Shown: positions 37,066 to 46,619, numbered from the stretch's first letter. The stretch: DNA of 64,000 nt from Deltaproteobacteria bacterium RIFCSPHIGHO2_02_FULL_40_28 (GCA_001798135.1 MGRJ01000015.1:186001-250000), one strand, 5' to 3'. Notes: a model not told the origin generated them from the sequence alone. Made by a program: numbers and translations.

Positions 37066-37956
37066 TTAAAATGGGCCGCTCAGACGGTTACGGCCTTCTT
37101 TTTTGGAGTGATAAAGAAATTTATCGGCTTCATCCACCATATGGAGAGCATCGGATGAGCTTTCAATCAGCGTTGTAACTCCCAGGGAAATGGTAATAGA
37201 AATGCTTTTGCCTTCGTATTGAATGGCAAGTGCGCTCACTATTTTGCGAATACGCTCGCCTAAATCCATGGCTGCATGCCCATCGGCATCTCGAAGTAAA
37301 ATAATAAATTCTTCGCCCCCAAAACGGGCAAAAACATCATCAGTGCGAATACAGGTAGCAACAGCCTTGGCAATTTGTTGCAACACCAAATCTCCTGCTA
37401 AATGCCCATAAGTATCATTTAAAAGTTTGAAGTGATCGATATCAAACATAATCAGGGAAAGCTTAGCCCCTTTTCTTTTAGCAAAAGCAAATTCTTCTTT
37501 TAAACGTTCCAAGAAAAATCTTTTATTATAAATATTAAGAACAGGATCCATAACCCCCATGGAATAAAGACGCTCTTCTGAAACTCTTTGAGTATCATCC
37601 ATAAAAGTAAGTTCAATCACTGTGTCTTGAGAAAGTTGAATTTTATCTCCATCAGATAAAGTAACACTTGCAGCCCTCATCCCATTAACATAGGTGCCAT
37701 TGGTAGATCCCAAATCAACCAAAAACACTTCATGATTTTTATTCATCACAATTTTAAAGTGGCGTCTGGAAATGGCATTGTCATCCACATACAAATCACA
37801 CTCAGGTGCCCTTCCAATAACAATTTCTCCCGTATTTAAAGGAAAAATTTGGCCCAAGCGCACCCCCTTCAAAAAAGTAAGATAAGGTTTTTTAACCGTA
37901 GCACTTTCTTTTTCGAGAGTTTTAATGCTCGTTATAATGGTTTCATCGCCATTCAT
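37066..37956 (-). CDS. FHA-GGDEF diguanylate cyclase
   Basis: Makes cyclic di-GMP under control of a phosphothreonine-binding domain. The FHA domain covers about residues 40-115 (IVIGRAPECDLYV, ISRRHF, DLGSTNGTYVNG). The GGDEF domain covers about 135-295 with FDIDHFKLLNDTYGH and the active-site GGEEF at 213-217. The inhibitory I-site RTDD (204-207) is intact, so product feedback is expected. No membrane segment. The next gene upstream is a Ser/Thr kinase, a natural source of phosphothreonine for the FHA domain. No SD precedes the ATG. Confidence 0.93.
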   Translation of the reverse strand: MNGDETIITSIKTLEKESATVKKPYLTFLKGVRLGQIFPLNTGEIVIGRAPECDLYVDDNAISRRHFKIVMNKNHEVFLVDLGSTNGTYVNGMRAASVTLSDGDKIQLSQDTVIELTFMDDTQRVSEERLYSMGVMDPVLNIYNKRFFLERLKEEFAFAKRKGAKLSLIMFDIDHFKLLNDTYGHLAGDLVLQQIAKAVATCIRTDDVFARFGGEEFIILLRDADGHAAMDLGERIRKIVSALAIQYEGKSISITISLGVTTLIESSSDALHMVDEADKFLYHSKKEGRNRLSGPF

Positions 37957-37966
37957 GAATAAGTTA

Positions 37967-37972
37967 ATTATA
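37967..37972 (-). promoter_or_regulatory. Consensus -10 before the FHA-GGDEF gene
   Basis: A perfect TATAAT lies 10 bases before the ATG on the minus strand; the -35 is weak. No SD occurs between them. Expected start is 3-4 bases before the start codon. Confidence 0.4.
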
Positions 37973-38034
37973 ACTCTATTTAAGAACTTCTAAAAACATT
38001 TTCTTCAAATAAGAGTGTCAAAATTTTGTCTGTT

Positions 38035-39483
38035 TTAAGGTGGATTGATGGCCTTATCAAGGTGTACCATCATTTCTCTTTTTTCCCGATGAGCTAAAAC
38101 CAGGGCTGTTTCGTAAGTGTCATATCCCGTTAGTTCTACTCGTAGGGTAATTGTTTCCCCCGAAAAAAGACTTAATTCATAAAAACCTAAATTTTTTTGC
38201 GTAGACATAAGAGGTTTTTCGTTAATATAAACCCTCGATTTAGGAGGAGAGACTGTAATTTTTAAATACCCTCTAGAAAACCAGGAAACACCCATAAAAA
38301 AAGAAGAAAATAAAATAAAAAGAACTCCTAAAATAAGAGGGATCTTGAACCAAAGACTTAAATGATCAAAAAAACCAAAAGAAACATTTTCAAAAAGTTT
38401 TTTTCGGATACTTTTTAATCTCTCTTTTTCGGTTCTTTCCTCATTGGTTATTTCTTCTAGAATATCTTCTTCAATTTCATCAGACAAGGTTCTCACTTTT
38501 TTGATTTTACTCACTGTCATTTCAGGAAATTCGGGCGGTAATCCTTCTTCATCTGCTTCAGGGCCAAAATAACCATATAAAAATTTTGTAACCAGGCTGG
38601 GCTTGAAATTAGGATTAACAATGTGCAAAAGCCTGTCTAAATCATCCGCCATTTGGGAGGCAAATTCATACCTTTTGCCCCGTTTTTTTTGCAGGGCTCT
38701 TGTAACAATACGATCAAGCTCTTTGCTAACTCCAGCACGATAGCGCGAAGGAGGTTCAATACGTGCAGCCTTCACAGCTTTAACGGTTTCGGGATTGGTA
38801 TTTCTTTTAAAAAGTCGCTTTAAAGTCAAAAATTCCCAGAGAAGAATACCAGCAGAAAAAATATCCGAACGCCGATCAATGGCTCCTCCATCGGCTTGCT
38901 CTGGAGACATGTAGGCAAATTTTCCCTTTAAAACCCCAGACTCGGTTTGGATGATACGATCAAGTGATTTAGCAACTCCAAAATCAATAATTTTAACATT
39001 GCCAGAATAAGAAAGAATAATATTTTGCGGGGAAATATCACGATGAACTACTTTAAGTTCTCTCCCCTGCGAATCTGTTTTGCGATGAATGTAATCCAAG
39101 CCCCGGCAAATTTCTGCGATGCAAAAAAGAACAATATCGAGGGGAAGCATTTCGGCCCTGTCTTTAAAATCCCTGATAATTTGACCAAAAGTTTTTCCAT
39201 CAACATATTCCATCACAATAAAGTAATCATCCCCGGTTCTTCCCAAGTCATAAACCTGCGCAATATTTCCATGAGTAAAATGAACAGCAAGCTTGGCTTC
39301 ATTAACAAACATTTCGATATATTCTGGATGAGAAGAAATATGAGGTAAAATTCGCTTGATCACAACCAAGCGTTCAATTCCATTGGGATCAGCTGTTCTA
39401 GATTTATAAATCTCAGCCATGCCCCCATGGGCAATTTTCTCCAAAATGAGATAATGACCGATTTTATCGGCGAGCTGGGTCAT
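38035..39483 (-). CDS. Membrane Ser/Thr protein kinase with PEGA domain
   Basis: PknB-type eukaryotic-like kinase of 482 residues. The catalytic domain (about 10-290) has GHGGMAEIY-like IAHGGMAEIYKS glycine loop, Lys43, HRD at 147-149 with SPQNI, DFG at 167-169, APE-type MSPEQADGG. A charged linker (310-370), one TM helix (about 376-398), and a PEGA domain (about 403-465: SPPKSRVYINEKPL, LTGYDTYE) outside follow. PEGA domains often contact the cell envelope. It sits 78 bases upstream of the FHA-GGDEF gene on the same strand, so the kinase may phosphorylate a partner read by that FHA domain. Confidence 0.93.
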   Translation of the reverse strand: MTQLADKIGHYLILEKIAHGGMAEIYKSRTADPNGIERLVVIKRILPHISSHPEYIEMFVNEAKLAVHFTHGNIAQVYDLGRTGDDYFIVMEYVDGKTFGQIIRDFKDRAEMLPLDIVLFCIAEICRGLDYIHRKTDSQGRELKVVHRDISPQNIILSYSGNVKIIDFGVAKSLDRIIQTESGVLKGKFAYMSPEQADGGAIDRRSDIFSAGILLWEFLTLKRLFKRNTNPETVKAVKAARIEPPSRYRAGVSKELDRIVTRALQKKRGKRYEFASQMADDLDRLLHIVNPNFKPSLVTKFLYGYFGPEADEEGLPPEFPEMTVSKIKKVRTLSDEIEEDILEEITNEERTEKERLKSIRKKLFENVSFGFFDHLSLWFKIPLILGVLFILFSSFFMGVSWFSRGYLKITVSPPKSRVYINEKPLMSTQKNLGFYELSLFSGETITLRVELTGYDTYETALVLAHREKREMMVHLDKAINPP

Positions 39484-39492
39484 TGAAGAAAA

Positions 39493-39521
39493 ATAGTAAT
39501 GATTTTAGAGCCTTAAGACAA
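39493..39521 (-). promoter_or_regulatory. Putative leaderless-type promoter of the Ser/Thr kinase gene
   Basis: TTGTCT (39516-39521) and TACTAT (39493-39498), spacer 17 bases, minus strand. Nine bases separate the -10 from the ATG and contain no SD. The -35 lies inside the 29-bp direct repeat shared with the phoU 3' end. Confidence 0.4.
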
Positions 39522-39532
39522 GGAATTTGTGG
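39504..39532. repeat. Direct repeat copy 1 (beyond pit)
   Basis: 29 bases matching 41224-41252 in the same orientation at 26 positions, including an exact 20-base core (39513-39532). The two copies bracket the pit-DUF47 pair. Here the copy is non-coding, 9 bases after the pit stop; in the other it encodes the last residues of PhoU. Confidence 0.75.
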
Positions 39533-39540
39533 GAGTAAAA

Positions 39541-40545
39541 TTAAAATAAGATCCGAAGACAGACATAAAAAGCAGCAGCAATAAGTGCTGAAACCGGGAT
39601 GGTGAAAATCCAAGCATAAATGATGGGACTAACCACTCCCCAACGCACTGCGGAAAGACGACGGGTAGCACCTACCCCCATGATAGAACCTGTGATGGTG
39701 TGCGTGGTACTCACAGGAATTCCAGCAAAGGTAGCCATGAATAAAGTCGTGGCAGCCCCTGCTTCCGCGGCAAAGCCCCCCACTGGATGAAGTTTGGTGA
39801 TTTTCATCCCCATTGTTTTCACAATACGCCAACCGCCCATCATGGTTCCTAAAGCAATAACAACATGACAAGACACCATGACCCAAATGGGCACATAAAA
39901 ATCCCCAGTCAGATAACCAGAACTAAACAACAGCACCGTAATGATACCCATGGTTTTTTGGGCATCATTGCCCCCATGACCTAAACTGTACAGGCTAGCT
40001 GAAATCAACTGAAGACGGCGAAAGTGCTTATCTACCCTGGATGGAGAAGTATTTTGAAAAAACAAATTAATGAGGTTCATGAGCACAAACCCAAAAGTCA
40101 TGCCCAGCAGAGGTGACAATACAATAAATAAACAAATTTTAATAAGTCCACTGGAAATCAAAACGCCAAAACCTGCTTTAGTAATGGCTGCCCCTACAAA
40201 ACCACCAACAAGGGCATGCGAGCTAGAACTGGGCAATCCCCACCACCAAGTGAGTAAATCCCAAATAATGGCTCCCATCAGAGCAGCAAAAACAACCCCC
40301 ACACTCATAATGGATGGGTCTACAATCCCCTTGCCTAGGGTGGTAGCCACATGAACCTTAAAAATAAACAAGGCCAAAAAATTAAAAAAGCCTGCCCAAA
40401 AAACAGCAGCAAAAGGGGATAAAACACGGGTAGAAACAATAGTAGCTACAGAATTGGCGGCATCATGAAAGCCATTGATAAAATCGAAAGCGAGGGCCAC
40501 AAAAACCACAAAACCAATCACAATGAGGGAATTGGGATCAAACAT
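39541..40545 (-). CDS. pit: Low-affinity inorganic phosphate transporter (PiT family)
   Basis: Inner-membrane phosphate (metal-phosphate) symporter driven by ion gradient. About ten membrane helices in 334 residues. PiT signatures are present in both halves: GFHDAANSVATIVSTRVLSP near residue 25 and GHGGNDAQKTMGI near 200, with PVSTTHTITGSIMGVGA near the end. The ATG at 40545 overlaps the DUF47 stop by 8 bases. A TTG at 40557 is the alternative. The PiT-DUF47 pair is common; its location just after phoU gives the cell two phosphate routes side by side. Confidence 0.94.
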   Translation of the reverse strand: MFDPNSLIVIGFVVFVALAFDFINGFHDAANSVATIVSTRVLSPFAAVFWAGFFNFLALFIFKVHVATTLGKGIVDPSIMSVGVVFAALMGAIIWDLLTWWWGLPSSSSHALVGGFVGAAITKAGFGVLISSGLIKICLFIVLSPLLGMTFGFVLMNLINLFFQNTSPSRVDKHFRRLQLISASLYSLGHGGNDAQKTMGIITVLLFSSGYLTGDFYVPIWVMVSCHVVIALGTMMGGWRIVKTMGMKITKLHPVGGFAAEAGAATTLFMATFAGIPVSTTHTITGSIMGVGATRRLSAVRWGVVSPIIYAWIFTIPVSALIAAAFYVCLRILF

Positions 40546-41158
40546 TTTTAAGTACAATACCTTCGATCACATTAGCAACATCCTCACAACGATCTGTAGC
40601 TGATTCCAACATTTCTAGAATTTCCTTTTCCTTGATAAGTTTGATGGGATCTTTTTCCCGCTCAAAAAGATTGGAAATAGCAAACCTTAAGGCTTCATCA
40701 GCCTCATTTTCTAGACGGTTGATTTCAATGCACTGGGCTAAAATCATCTCTGGCTTTTTCATATTGCGAAGTCTTAAAACGGCCTTAGCAACTTCTTCCA
40801 CAGCCTGTACCAAAATTTTAACTACAGCCTTCATGTCCGCGTTAGGCGCTGGAACTTTGTAATACACCATTCGATTGGCCGTTCCGTAGATGAGATCCAA
40901 AATATCGTCAATTTCGCTAATGAGTCCATGGATGTCTTCGCGGTCTAACGGGGTGATAAAGGTTTTATTTAACATCTCGATAGTATCGTGGGTAATTCGA
41001 TCGCCCTCGTGTTCCACATCTTCTATTTTTTTCACCTGTGTTGCCCAAGTGCTTGGATCAGAAAAAAAATCATCCAAGAGCTTCGCGCCAATTAAAGCGT
41101 TGTTAGCAGCCTTTTCAAAAAAATCAAAAAACTGTTGTGATTTGGGAAATAGTTTCAT
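40538..41158 (-). CDS. PhoU-like DUF47 (TIGR00153) Pit accessory protein
   Basis: Helical-bundle protein of 206 residues related to PhoU, found next to PiT transporters and thought to modulate them. Repeated acidic metal-ligand elements are visible: EDVEHEGDRITHDTIEML and ESATDRCEDVANVIEG near the C terminus, plus EIDDILDLIYG. No membrane segment. AAGGA precedes the ATG, although a possible -10 overlaps that SD. Confidence 0.9.
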   Translation of the reverse strand: MKLFPKSQQFFDFFEKAANNALIGAKLLDDFFSDPSTWATQVKKIEDVEHEGDRITHDTIEMLNKTFITPLDREDIHGLISEIDDILDLIYGTANRMVYYKVPAPNADMKAVVKILVQAVEEVAKAVLRLRNMKKPEMILAQCIEINRLENEADEALRFAISNLFEREKDPIKLIKEKEILEMLESATDRCEDVANVIEGIVLKNV

Positions 41159-41167
41159 AGTGCGTCC

Positions 41168-41196
41168 TTATAAATAATTTTTAACTTTTACGTCAA
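41168..41196 (-). promoter_or_regulatory. Putative promoter of DUF47-pit
   Basis: TTGACG (41191-41196) and TTATAA (41168-41173), spacer 17 bases, minus strand, in the 74-base gap after phoU. Nine bases remain before the ATG. It would let pit be expressed independently of the Pho operon. The AAGGA purine run overlapping the -10 leaves room for doubt. Confidence 0.35.
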
Positions 41197-41223
41197 TGCG
41201 AATCTGTACAAACGATAAGTTGA

Positions 41224-41252
41224 TTTAGAATTTTAAGACAAGGAATTTGTGG
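41224..41252. repeat. Direct repeat copy 2 (phoU 3' end)
   Basis: Partner of 39504-39532: 26 of 29 bases identical, with the exact 20-base core at 41233-41252. It covers the last six PhoU residues, the stop codon and a few bases after it. Confidence 0.75.
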
Positions 41253-41919
41253 ATTTACCTGCATGGCGAATATCTTGCCCCTTCACCATGTAAATAACTT
41301 GTTCTGCTATGTTGGTAGCATGATCAGCCATTCTCTCTAAATGCCTGGAAATCAGAAGAAGCATGATAGCTGAAGGAATAAGCTTTGAATCCGTTTGCAT
41401 CACCGTTAACAGAGATTGATGAATATCTTTATTAAGTGCATCAACCTCATCATCACTTGCAAGAATTTTTTGGGCTAATTCTACATCCTGATCTACAAAG
41501 GCATTCAAAACAGAATTAACCATTTTTTGTGTTTTTTCTGAAAGAGTAAAAAGCTTATCATGAACTTGTGGAATAGAAGCATGAGTTAATTTTTCTACCC
41601 TTTGAACAATGTTAACAGCTAAATCGCCAATGCGCTCTAAGTCGTTACTAATGCGAATGCCAATGGCAATAAATCTTAAATCAGAAGCTGCAGGTTGCCT
41701 AAGAGCTAAAATTTTAATGCAAAGATCACCTACATCCATTTCAAAATGATTCACTTCATCTTCTTTGATAAAAATTTGCTGGCCTAGGGAAAGGTTATTT
41801 TCCTTAAGAGACTTCATTGCCATGCTAATCATGGCTTCTACATCAGCTCCCATGGCCAGTATCATTCCTTTTAATTTTTGAAGTTGGGCTTCAAACTCTT
41901 TATCGGTATGTGCTGTCAT
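41233..41919 (-). CDS. phoU: Phosphate-signalling protein PhoU
   Basis: Negative regulator that links Pst transporter state to the PhoR kinase. Two three-helix bundles with the repeated metal-ligand motif: IKEDEVNHFEMDV and ASDDEVDALNKDIH, and the RISNDLERIGDLAVNI and ISRHLERMADHATNIAEQV elements. Length (228) is normal. Starts one base inside the pstB stop codon. Last gene of the Pho operon. Confidence 0.96.
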   Translation of the reverse strand: MTAHTDKEFEAQLQKLKGMILAMGADVEAMISMAMKSLKENNLSLGQQIFIKEDEVNHFEMDVGDLCIKILALRQPAASDLRFIAIGIRISNDLERIGDLAVNIVQRVEKLTHASIPQVHDKLFTLSEKTQKMVNSVLNAFVDQDVELAQKILASDDEVDALNKDIHQSLLTVMQTDSKLIPSAIMLLLISRHLERMADHATNIAEQVIYMVKGQDIRHAGKSTNSLS

Positions 41920-42692
41920 TATCCAAACCTCCCTGTAATGTATTCTTCAGTCTTTTTCTCACGTGGAGTGGTGAAAAGATCACTCGTTGATCCAAATTCT
42001 ATCAACTTACCCATGAAAAGAAAAGCAGTATAGTTTGAAACACGCCCTGCTTGCTGCATATTGTGGGTTACAATCACAATGGTATATTTCTTAGAAAGTT
42101 CATGAAGTAAATCTTCTACCTTAGCTGTAGCAATGGGATCTAGGGCGGAACAAGGTTCATCCATCAAAATTACCTCGGGCTCATTAGCAATGGCCCTGGC
42201 AATGCAAAGTCTTTGCATTTGACCACCCGAAAGACTAAAAGCACTTTCGTGTAAACGATCTTTTACCTCATCCCAAAGAGCAGCTCCCTTTAAACTTTTT
42301 TCAACTGTTTCTTCTAAGATTTTACTATCTCTGATACCAGCAACACGAAGACCAAAAATAACATTTTCGTAGATAGATTTAGGAAAAGGATTATATTTTT
42401 GAAAAACCATTCCGATACGTTTTCGAAGCGAAATAACCTCCATATTGGGATGATAAATGTTGTCACCTTGAAAAAGAATTTCTCCCTGATGTCTGGCCTC
42501 TTCTACAAGATCATTCATACGGTTAATGCTTCGAATCAAGGTAGACTTACCACAACCCGAAGGACCAATAAGAGCTGTGACACATTTTTCTTGAATAGAT
42601 AAATTAATGTCATAAAGAGTCTGGGACTCTCCATAAAAGAATGAAAAATTTTTAATTTCAACAATGGAACTTTTAGAATGCTCCTGATCCAT
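41919..42692 (-). CDS. pstB: Phosphate ABC transporter ATPase PstB
   Basis: ATP-hydrolysing subunit of the high-affinity phosphate importer. Walker [22 protein letters not shown]-loop [18 protein letters not shown], signature [14 protein letters not shown], Walker [17 protein letters not shown], and switch His in VTHNMQQ. The ATG at 42692 is set by a strong SD (GGAGGAAG) directly before it; a longer reading to 42728 lies inside pstA. About 257 residues. Overlaps pstA by 20 bases. Confidence 0.97.
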   Translation of the reverse strand: MDQEHSKSSIVEIKNFSFFYGESQTLYDINLSIQEKCVTALIGPSGCGKSTLIRSINRMNDLVEEARHQGEILFQGDNIYHPNMEVISLRKRIGMVFQKYNPFPKSIYENVIFGLRVAGIRDSKILEETVEKSLKGAALWDEVKDRLHESAFSLSGGQMQRLCIARAIANEPEVILMDEPCSALDPIATAKVEDLLHELSKKYTIVIVTHNMQQAGRVSNYTAFLFMGKLIEFGSTSDLFTTPREKKTEEYITGRFG

Positions 42693-44292
42693 ACTTCCTC
42701 CGTAAATGTTCACGAATAGCAATTGCACCCAAATTTAAGGCCAAAACCAAGATAATCATGAGCAGCGCCGTGGCATAAATCATGGGTTTGGCTGCATCTG
42801 AATCTGGTGACTGAAAACCTAAATCATAAATATGAAATCCTAAATGCATAAATTTTTGATCCAAGTGTATAAAGGGATAGGTCATATTCAAAGGCAAGGT
42901 AGGAGCTAATTTGACAACACCCACCAACATCAAAGGAGCCACCTCTCCTGCTCCACGAGCCATAGCCAAAATAAGCCCCGTTAAAACACCTGGTAAAGCC
43001 GCAGGAAGCACAATACGTTGAATCATTTGCCACTTAGAAGCACCACAAGCCAAAGCCGCCTCTCTGGCCCCTCTGGGCACAGCAGCCAAGGCTTCCTCGG
43101 AGGCTACAATAACAACGGGGAGAGTTAATAAAGCAAGGGTGAGTGAAGCCCAAAGTAAACCTCCCGTTCCAAAGGTAGGCGTTGGAAAACGATTACTAAA
43201 AAAAAGTTGATCAAGAGATCCTCCTAAAAAATATACAAAAAAACCAAGTCCAAAAACACCAAAAATAACAGAAGGAACCCCGGCTAAATTATTAACTGAA
43301 ATTCTCACTAAGCGAACAAAAAAACCTTGCTTGGCATATTCCCGAAGATAAATAGCAGCTATCACTCCAAAAGGAGTAACCATTGCACTCATTAAAATAG
43401 TCATAATCATGGTTCCAAACAAGGCAGGGAAAATTCCACCCTCAGTATTTGCTTCCCTTGGTTCTGTTAATAAAAAATTAAAAAGATGAGTACAAAATTT
43501 AAAAGTTCTGGAAAACAAACCCATCTGATTAGGGCGATAATAAGAAATAATTTGTCCAAGAGCCAAACCCACTTCCTCACCATTAAAAATTTGATAAACC
43601 AATTTATTTTGAGATGAAAGCTGACGCAAGTTTGAAGCGGTTGCAGCTAAGGCATTATAGGTTTCATTTAATTTATGAATTTTATCATCAATTACTTTTA
43701 TTTTTTTACTGATACTGGAATATTTTTTTCTTTCTAAACCTTTTTTCTTTTCAATTAATTTTTGAATTTTAGCATTAATATCTCCGATTTGATTTTTCTC
43801 TAAATCTCTAATTTCATCCCATTGATTAGAAACAATATCCAATTCTTGATTGAGGGTTTTATAAAAATCCTGATCACCAACCTTCAAGACTCTATTTTGA
43901 GCTAGTTCTAGTTTTAAAAATCTTCCAAGAGCTGGCCCATATTCTCGTCTTTCAATAACAACAATATCCAGAGGTTGACTGAGCCTGCTAATTTTATCTT
44001 CCTGAATAAAACGAAATCCTTCACCCAAACGATCACGATTTCCTAAAAAAATTTGCCATTCTTTTTTATCTTTAAAGCCTGATTGATCTCTTTTTAAAAC
44101 AATTTGTCCCAAAAGAGGTTGCTCTGAATTTTTGAGAACAATTTCTAATACTCTCTTTGGCCAAAAACTCTCCATCCCTTTCACCATAATAAGCCCTACA
44201 AGACCTACAACCATAATAAGCCCCAAAGCTAGTCCTGTAGCGGTTAACCAAACAAAGGGCTCTCCATAAGTTTTTCTTAAACTAAATTTCAT
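42673..44292 (-). CDS. pstA: Phosphate ABC transporter permease PstA, long form
   Basis: Membrane subunit of the Pst importer. One TM near residues 15-38 is followed by about 210 residues outside the membrane that hold a charged coiled-coil stretch ([21 protein letters not shown] and on to [17 protein letters not shown]). The transport core with five to six helices follows from about 285, with the permease loop [35 protein letters not shown]. At 539 residues it is nearly double E. coli PstA; long versions are known from Vibrio and Pseudomonas. Overlaps pstC by 4 bases. Confidence 0.94.
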   Translation of the reverse strand: MKFSLRKTYGEPFVWLTATGLALGLIMVVGLVGLIMVKGMESFWPKRVLEIVLKNSEQPLLGQIVLKRDQSGFKDKKEWQIFLGNRDRLGEGFRFIQEDKISRLSQPLDIVVIERREYGPALGRFLKLELAQNRVLKVGDQDFYKTLNQELDIVSNQWDEIRDLEKNQIGDINAKIQKLIEKKKGLERKKYSSISKKIKVIDDKIHKLNETYNALAATASNLRQLSSQNKLVYQIFNGEEVGLALGQIISYYRPNQMGLFSRTFKFCTHLFNFLLTEPREANTEGGIFPALFGTMIMTILMSAMVTPFGVIAAIYLREYAKQGFFVRLVRISVNNLAGVPSVIFGVFGLGFFVYFLGGSLDQLFFSNRFPTPTFGTGGLLWASLTLALLTLPVVIVASEEALAAVPRGAREAALACGASKWQMIQRIVLPAALPGVLTGLILAMARGAGEVAPLMLVGVVKLAPTLPLNMTYPFIHLDQKFMHLGFHIYDLGFQSPDSDAAKPMIYATALLMIILVLALNLGAIAIREHLRRKYGSGAF

Positions 44293-46580
44293 AAAGTTTT
44301 ATACCGCTCCCGAATATACTGACGTAAAAGTTCGGCAATGGTGTTAACAATAAAAGTCATTAAAAATAAAATGAGCCCCCCTAAAAACAACACGCGATAA
44401 AGAGTTCCATGAAAAGGAGCCTCTGGCAATTCCACAGCCAGATTTGCAGAAAGAGTTCTCATACCTGAAAAAATATTCCATTCCATAATAGGAGTATTAC
44501 CTGTAGCCATGAGAACAATCATGGTTTCACCAACAGCCCTTCCTAACCCAACCATGGTAGCTGAAAAAACCCCTGCTGCTGCTGTTGGAACAACAACACG
44601 AATGGCTGTTTGCCAACGTGAAGCCCCACAAGCCAAGGATGCAGAACGCAAAGAAAGAGGAACCTGCGCTAGTGAATCTTCTGAAATGGTAAAAATAATT
44701 GGAATTACTGCAAAACCCATGGCAATCCCAACAATCAATGAATTGCGTTGTTCAAAAGGAAGGCCAGTAATTTGAGACCACCACGTTCCAAAATCAGCTA
44801 TAACCTGACCAGTTGTAGGATCAATAACTGTAAATACGATGAGCTCAAAAAGTGGTCCTAGTTTCCAAGCTAAGAAAATTGCGAGTAACAAAACGGGAAT
44901 AGAAATAAAAAACTCCATTCCCTTGGGTAAAATTCTTCGAAGTTGATTGGGTAATTGGGCCCAAATAATTCCTAAAAAAACAGCCACAAGAGGCAAAAAG
45001 ATAAGAATTAAAATGAGAGAAGGAACTCTATCACTTAAAAGAGGGGCCAACCAAAAAGCTCCAATAAAACCTAAAATAACAGAAGGAAGACTAGCCATGA
45101 CTTCCATGGTGGGTTTTACAATCTTTTTAAGTCTTGGATGCAAAAACTCTGAAGTATAAAGAGCTGCAATAAAGGCAATGGGAAAAGAAAACAGCATGGC
45201 ATACAGAGTACCCTTTAAAGTTCCAAAAATAAGTGGAATAAGAGAAAGCTTAGGTTCGAAATCATCAGTTCCACCGGTAGACTGCCAAGCATACTCAGGA
45301 TTACTAGCTCCTTCATACCAAATTTTCCCAAAAAACGTACGCCATCCTCCTTCGGGATGCGGATCATTAAGTTTATATAAAGAAAATTGGTTAGCCGAAT
45401 CAAGATAAGCTAAATGTTCATACTTACGTGAAAGGGCTACATGTTGGATGGGTACTAAAGATTCACCTTCCCACCTTATATTTTCAGTTGTAGCATAACG
45501 AAGAGAAATTTCTTTTTCTGCTGCTACTAAAAATGCTTTATTTCGTAAACTTTTTGCAAAGGCGTAAGAAGAAGTTGGAACCAAGTGATTAAATTGTTTT
45601 GTTTTTTGAAAAAGCCTTTCTTCTCCATTTTTATCTAAATTAAGGCTATAAATGAGATTGCTTCCTTCCCCACCAATTATATAAAACGAATTACCTCCTA
45701 AAAGAAAATCAGCAAAAATTGGTTTTTCCTCATCAAAGGGAACAAAACTTTGCTTTAATTTTATCCCATCTGAATCTAACCAATAGTAAAAAAAAGTACC
45801 CGTAGCATCAAGGCCCACTACTGCATCAGCTAGATTATTGACATAAACTTTCTGGATATTTTCACCCGCCTTCCCTTTTAATTCATCTAGCCCATCAAAA
45901 GTAACTTCACCTCCACCCAAAAGAGAAGAGGCTTCTTTAAGTTTAATGAGATAAGAGTGATATCCTTCTTCACTCTTAATTGTAGAAGCAATAATTTTTC
46001 TTGAACCTGATTCAACATAAGCTAAATCAGTTATAAAAGTTTTGCCCTTTAAAGATTTAAAAAGATTCTCGCGAAGAAGTTTTTCAATCGAATAAGATTG
46101 GATTTTATGAAAGGAAGGATTACCCTGCATTTGATCTCCATCTTGAAACCTTTCATAATCAATTCTATAAACAGCAATCTCCAAGGCATCAGTTCCTACA
46201 AGAAGATTATTTTGTTCGGGTTCATAACGAAGGGCCGTTAAATTACCTTTTAAATCAGAAACGAGGTTAATGAGTAGAGTTGTTCTACCATCTTTTTGTG
46301 AAATAGATCTCACCTCTCCATTTTCATTAACAAAAAGTGGCAGCTCTCCCCATTCATCTAAAATAAGAGTTAAAGGTTTAAAATGAGAATCCAGTTTAAA
46401 TTGATGTAAAAGAGTAATTTCGGCACCACCAAAAAGTGGAATCACTTGTGATAAGATAAAAAAACAAATACCAAAAACAGCAATAATTAAACTCATTCCG
46501 CCAAAGCGAATAAATCGGGTCATCCATTGATCGATCATCAAAACCGACCTGGAAGGTTTGAAACGTTCTGGAATATTCAT
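44289..46580 (-). CDS. pstC: Phosphate ABC transporter permease PstC, long form
   Basis: Partner permease of PstA, 763 residues against about 320 in E. coli. TM1 (about 28-50) is followed by a 380-residue periplasmic domain built from short repeats of Leu, Tyr and Gly-rich strands (NNLLVGTDALEIAVYRI, LAYVESGSRKIIAST, SYAFAKSLRNKAFLVAAEKEISLRY), suggestive of a beta-propeller. The core from about 455 has QVPLSLRSASLACGASRWQTAIRVVVPTAAAG. There is no SD before the ATG; a stem-loop ends 7 bases upstream. Confidence 0.94.
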   Translation of the reverse strand: MNIPERFKPSRSVLMIDQWMTRFIRFGGMSLIIAVFGICFFILSQVIPLFGGAEITLLHQFKLDSHFKPLTLILDEWGELPLFVNENGEVRSISQKDGRTTLLINLVSDLKGNLTALRYEPEQNNLLVGTDALEIAVYRIDYERFQDGDQMQGNPSFHKIQSYSIEKLLRENLFKSLKGKTFITDLAYVESGSRKIIASTIKSEEGYHSYLIKLKEASSLLGGGEVTFDGLDELKGKAGENIQKVYVNNLADAVVGLDATGTFFYYWLDSDGIKLKQSFVPFDEEKPIFADFLLGGNSFYIIGGEGSNLIYSLNLDKNGEERLFQKTKQFNHLVPTSSYAFAKSLRNKAFLVAAEKEISLRYATTENIRWEGESLVPIQHVALSRKYEHLAYLDSANQFSLYKLNDPHPEGGWRTFFGKIWYEGASNPEYAWQSTGGTDDFEPKLSLIPLIFGTLKGTLYAMLFSFPIAFIAALYTSEFLHPRLKKIVKPTMEVMASLPSVILGFIGAFWLAPLLSDRVPSLILILIFLPLVAVFLGIIWAQLPNQLRRILPKGMEFFISIPVLLLAIFLAWKLGPLFELIVFTVIDPTTGQVIADFGTWWSQITGLPFEQRNSLIVGIAMGFAVIPIIFTISEDSLAQVPLSLRSASLACGASRWQTAIRVVVPTAAAGVFSATMVGLGRAVGETMIVLMATGNTPIMEWNIFSGMRTLSANLAVELPEAPFHGTLYRVLFLGGLILFLMTFIVNTIAELLRQYIRERYKTL

Positions 46581-46586
46581 GTGAAA

Positions 46587-46619
46587 TGGGTACCGAGATG
46601 TTTTATACCTCGGTACCCA
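46587..46619 (-). promoter_or_regulatory. Stem-loop between pstS and pstC
   Basis: A perfect 11-base-pair stem (arms 46587-46597 and 46609-46619, core GGTACCGAG / CTCGGTACC) with an 11-base loop, no T run after it. It lies 7 bases before the pstC start. Intercistronic hairpins of this type usually protect the upstream pstS message from 3' decay and lower translation or read-through into pstC. Confidence 0.7.
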
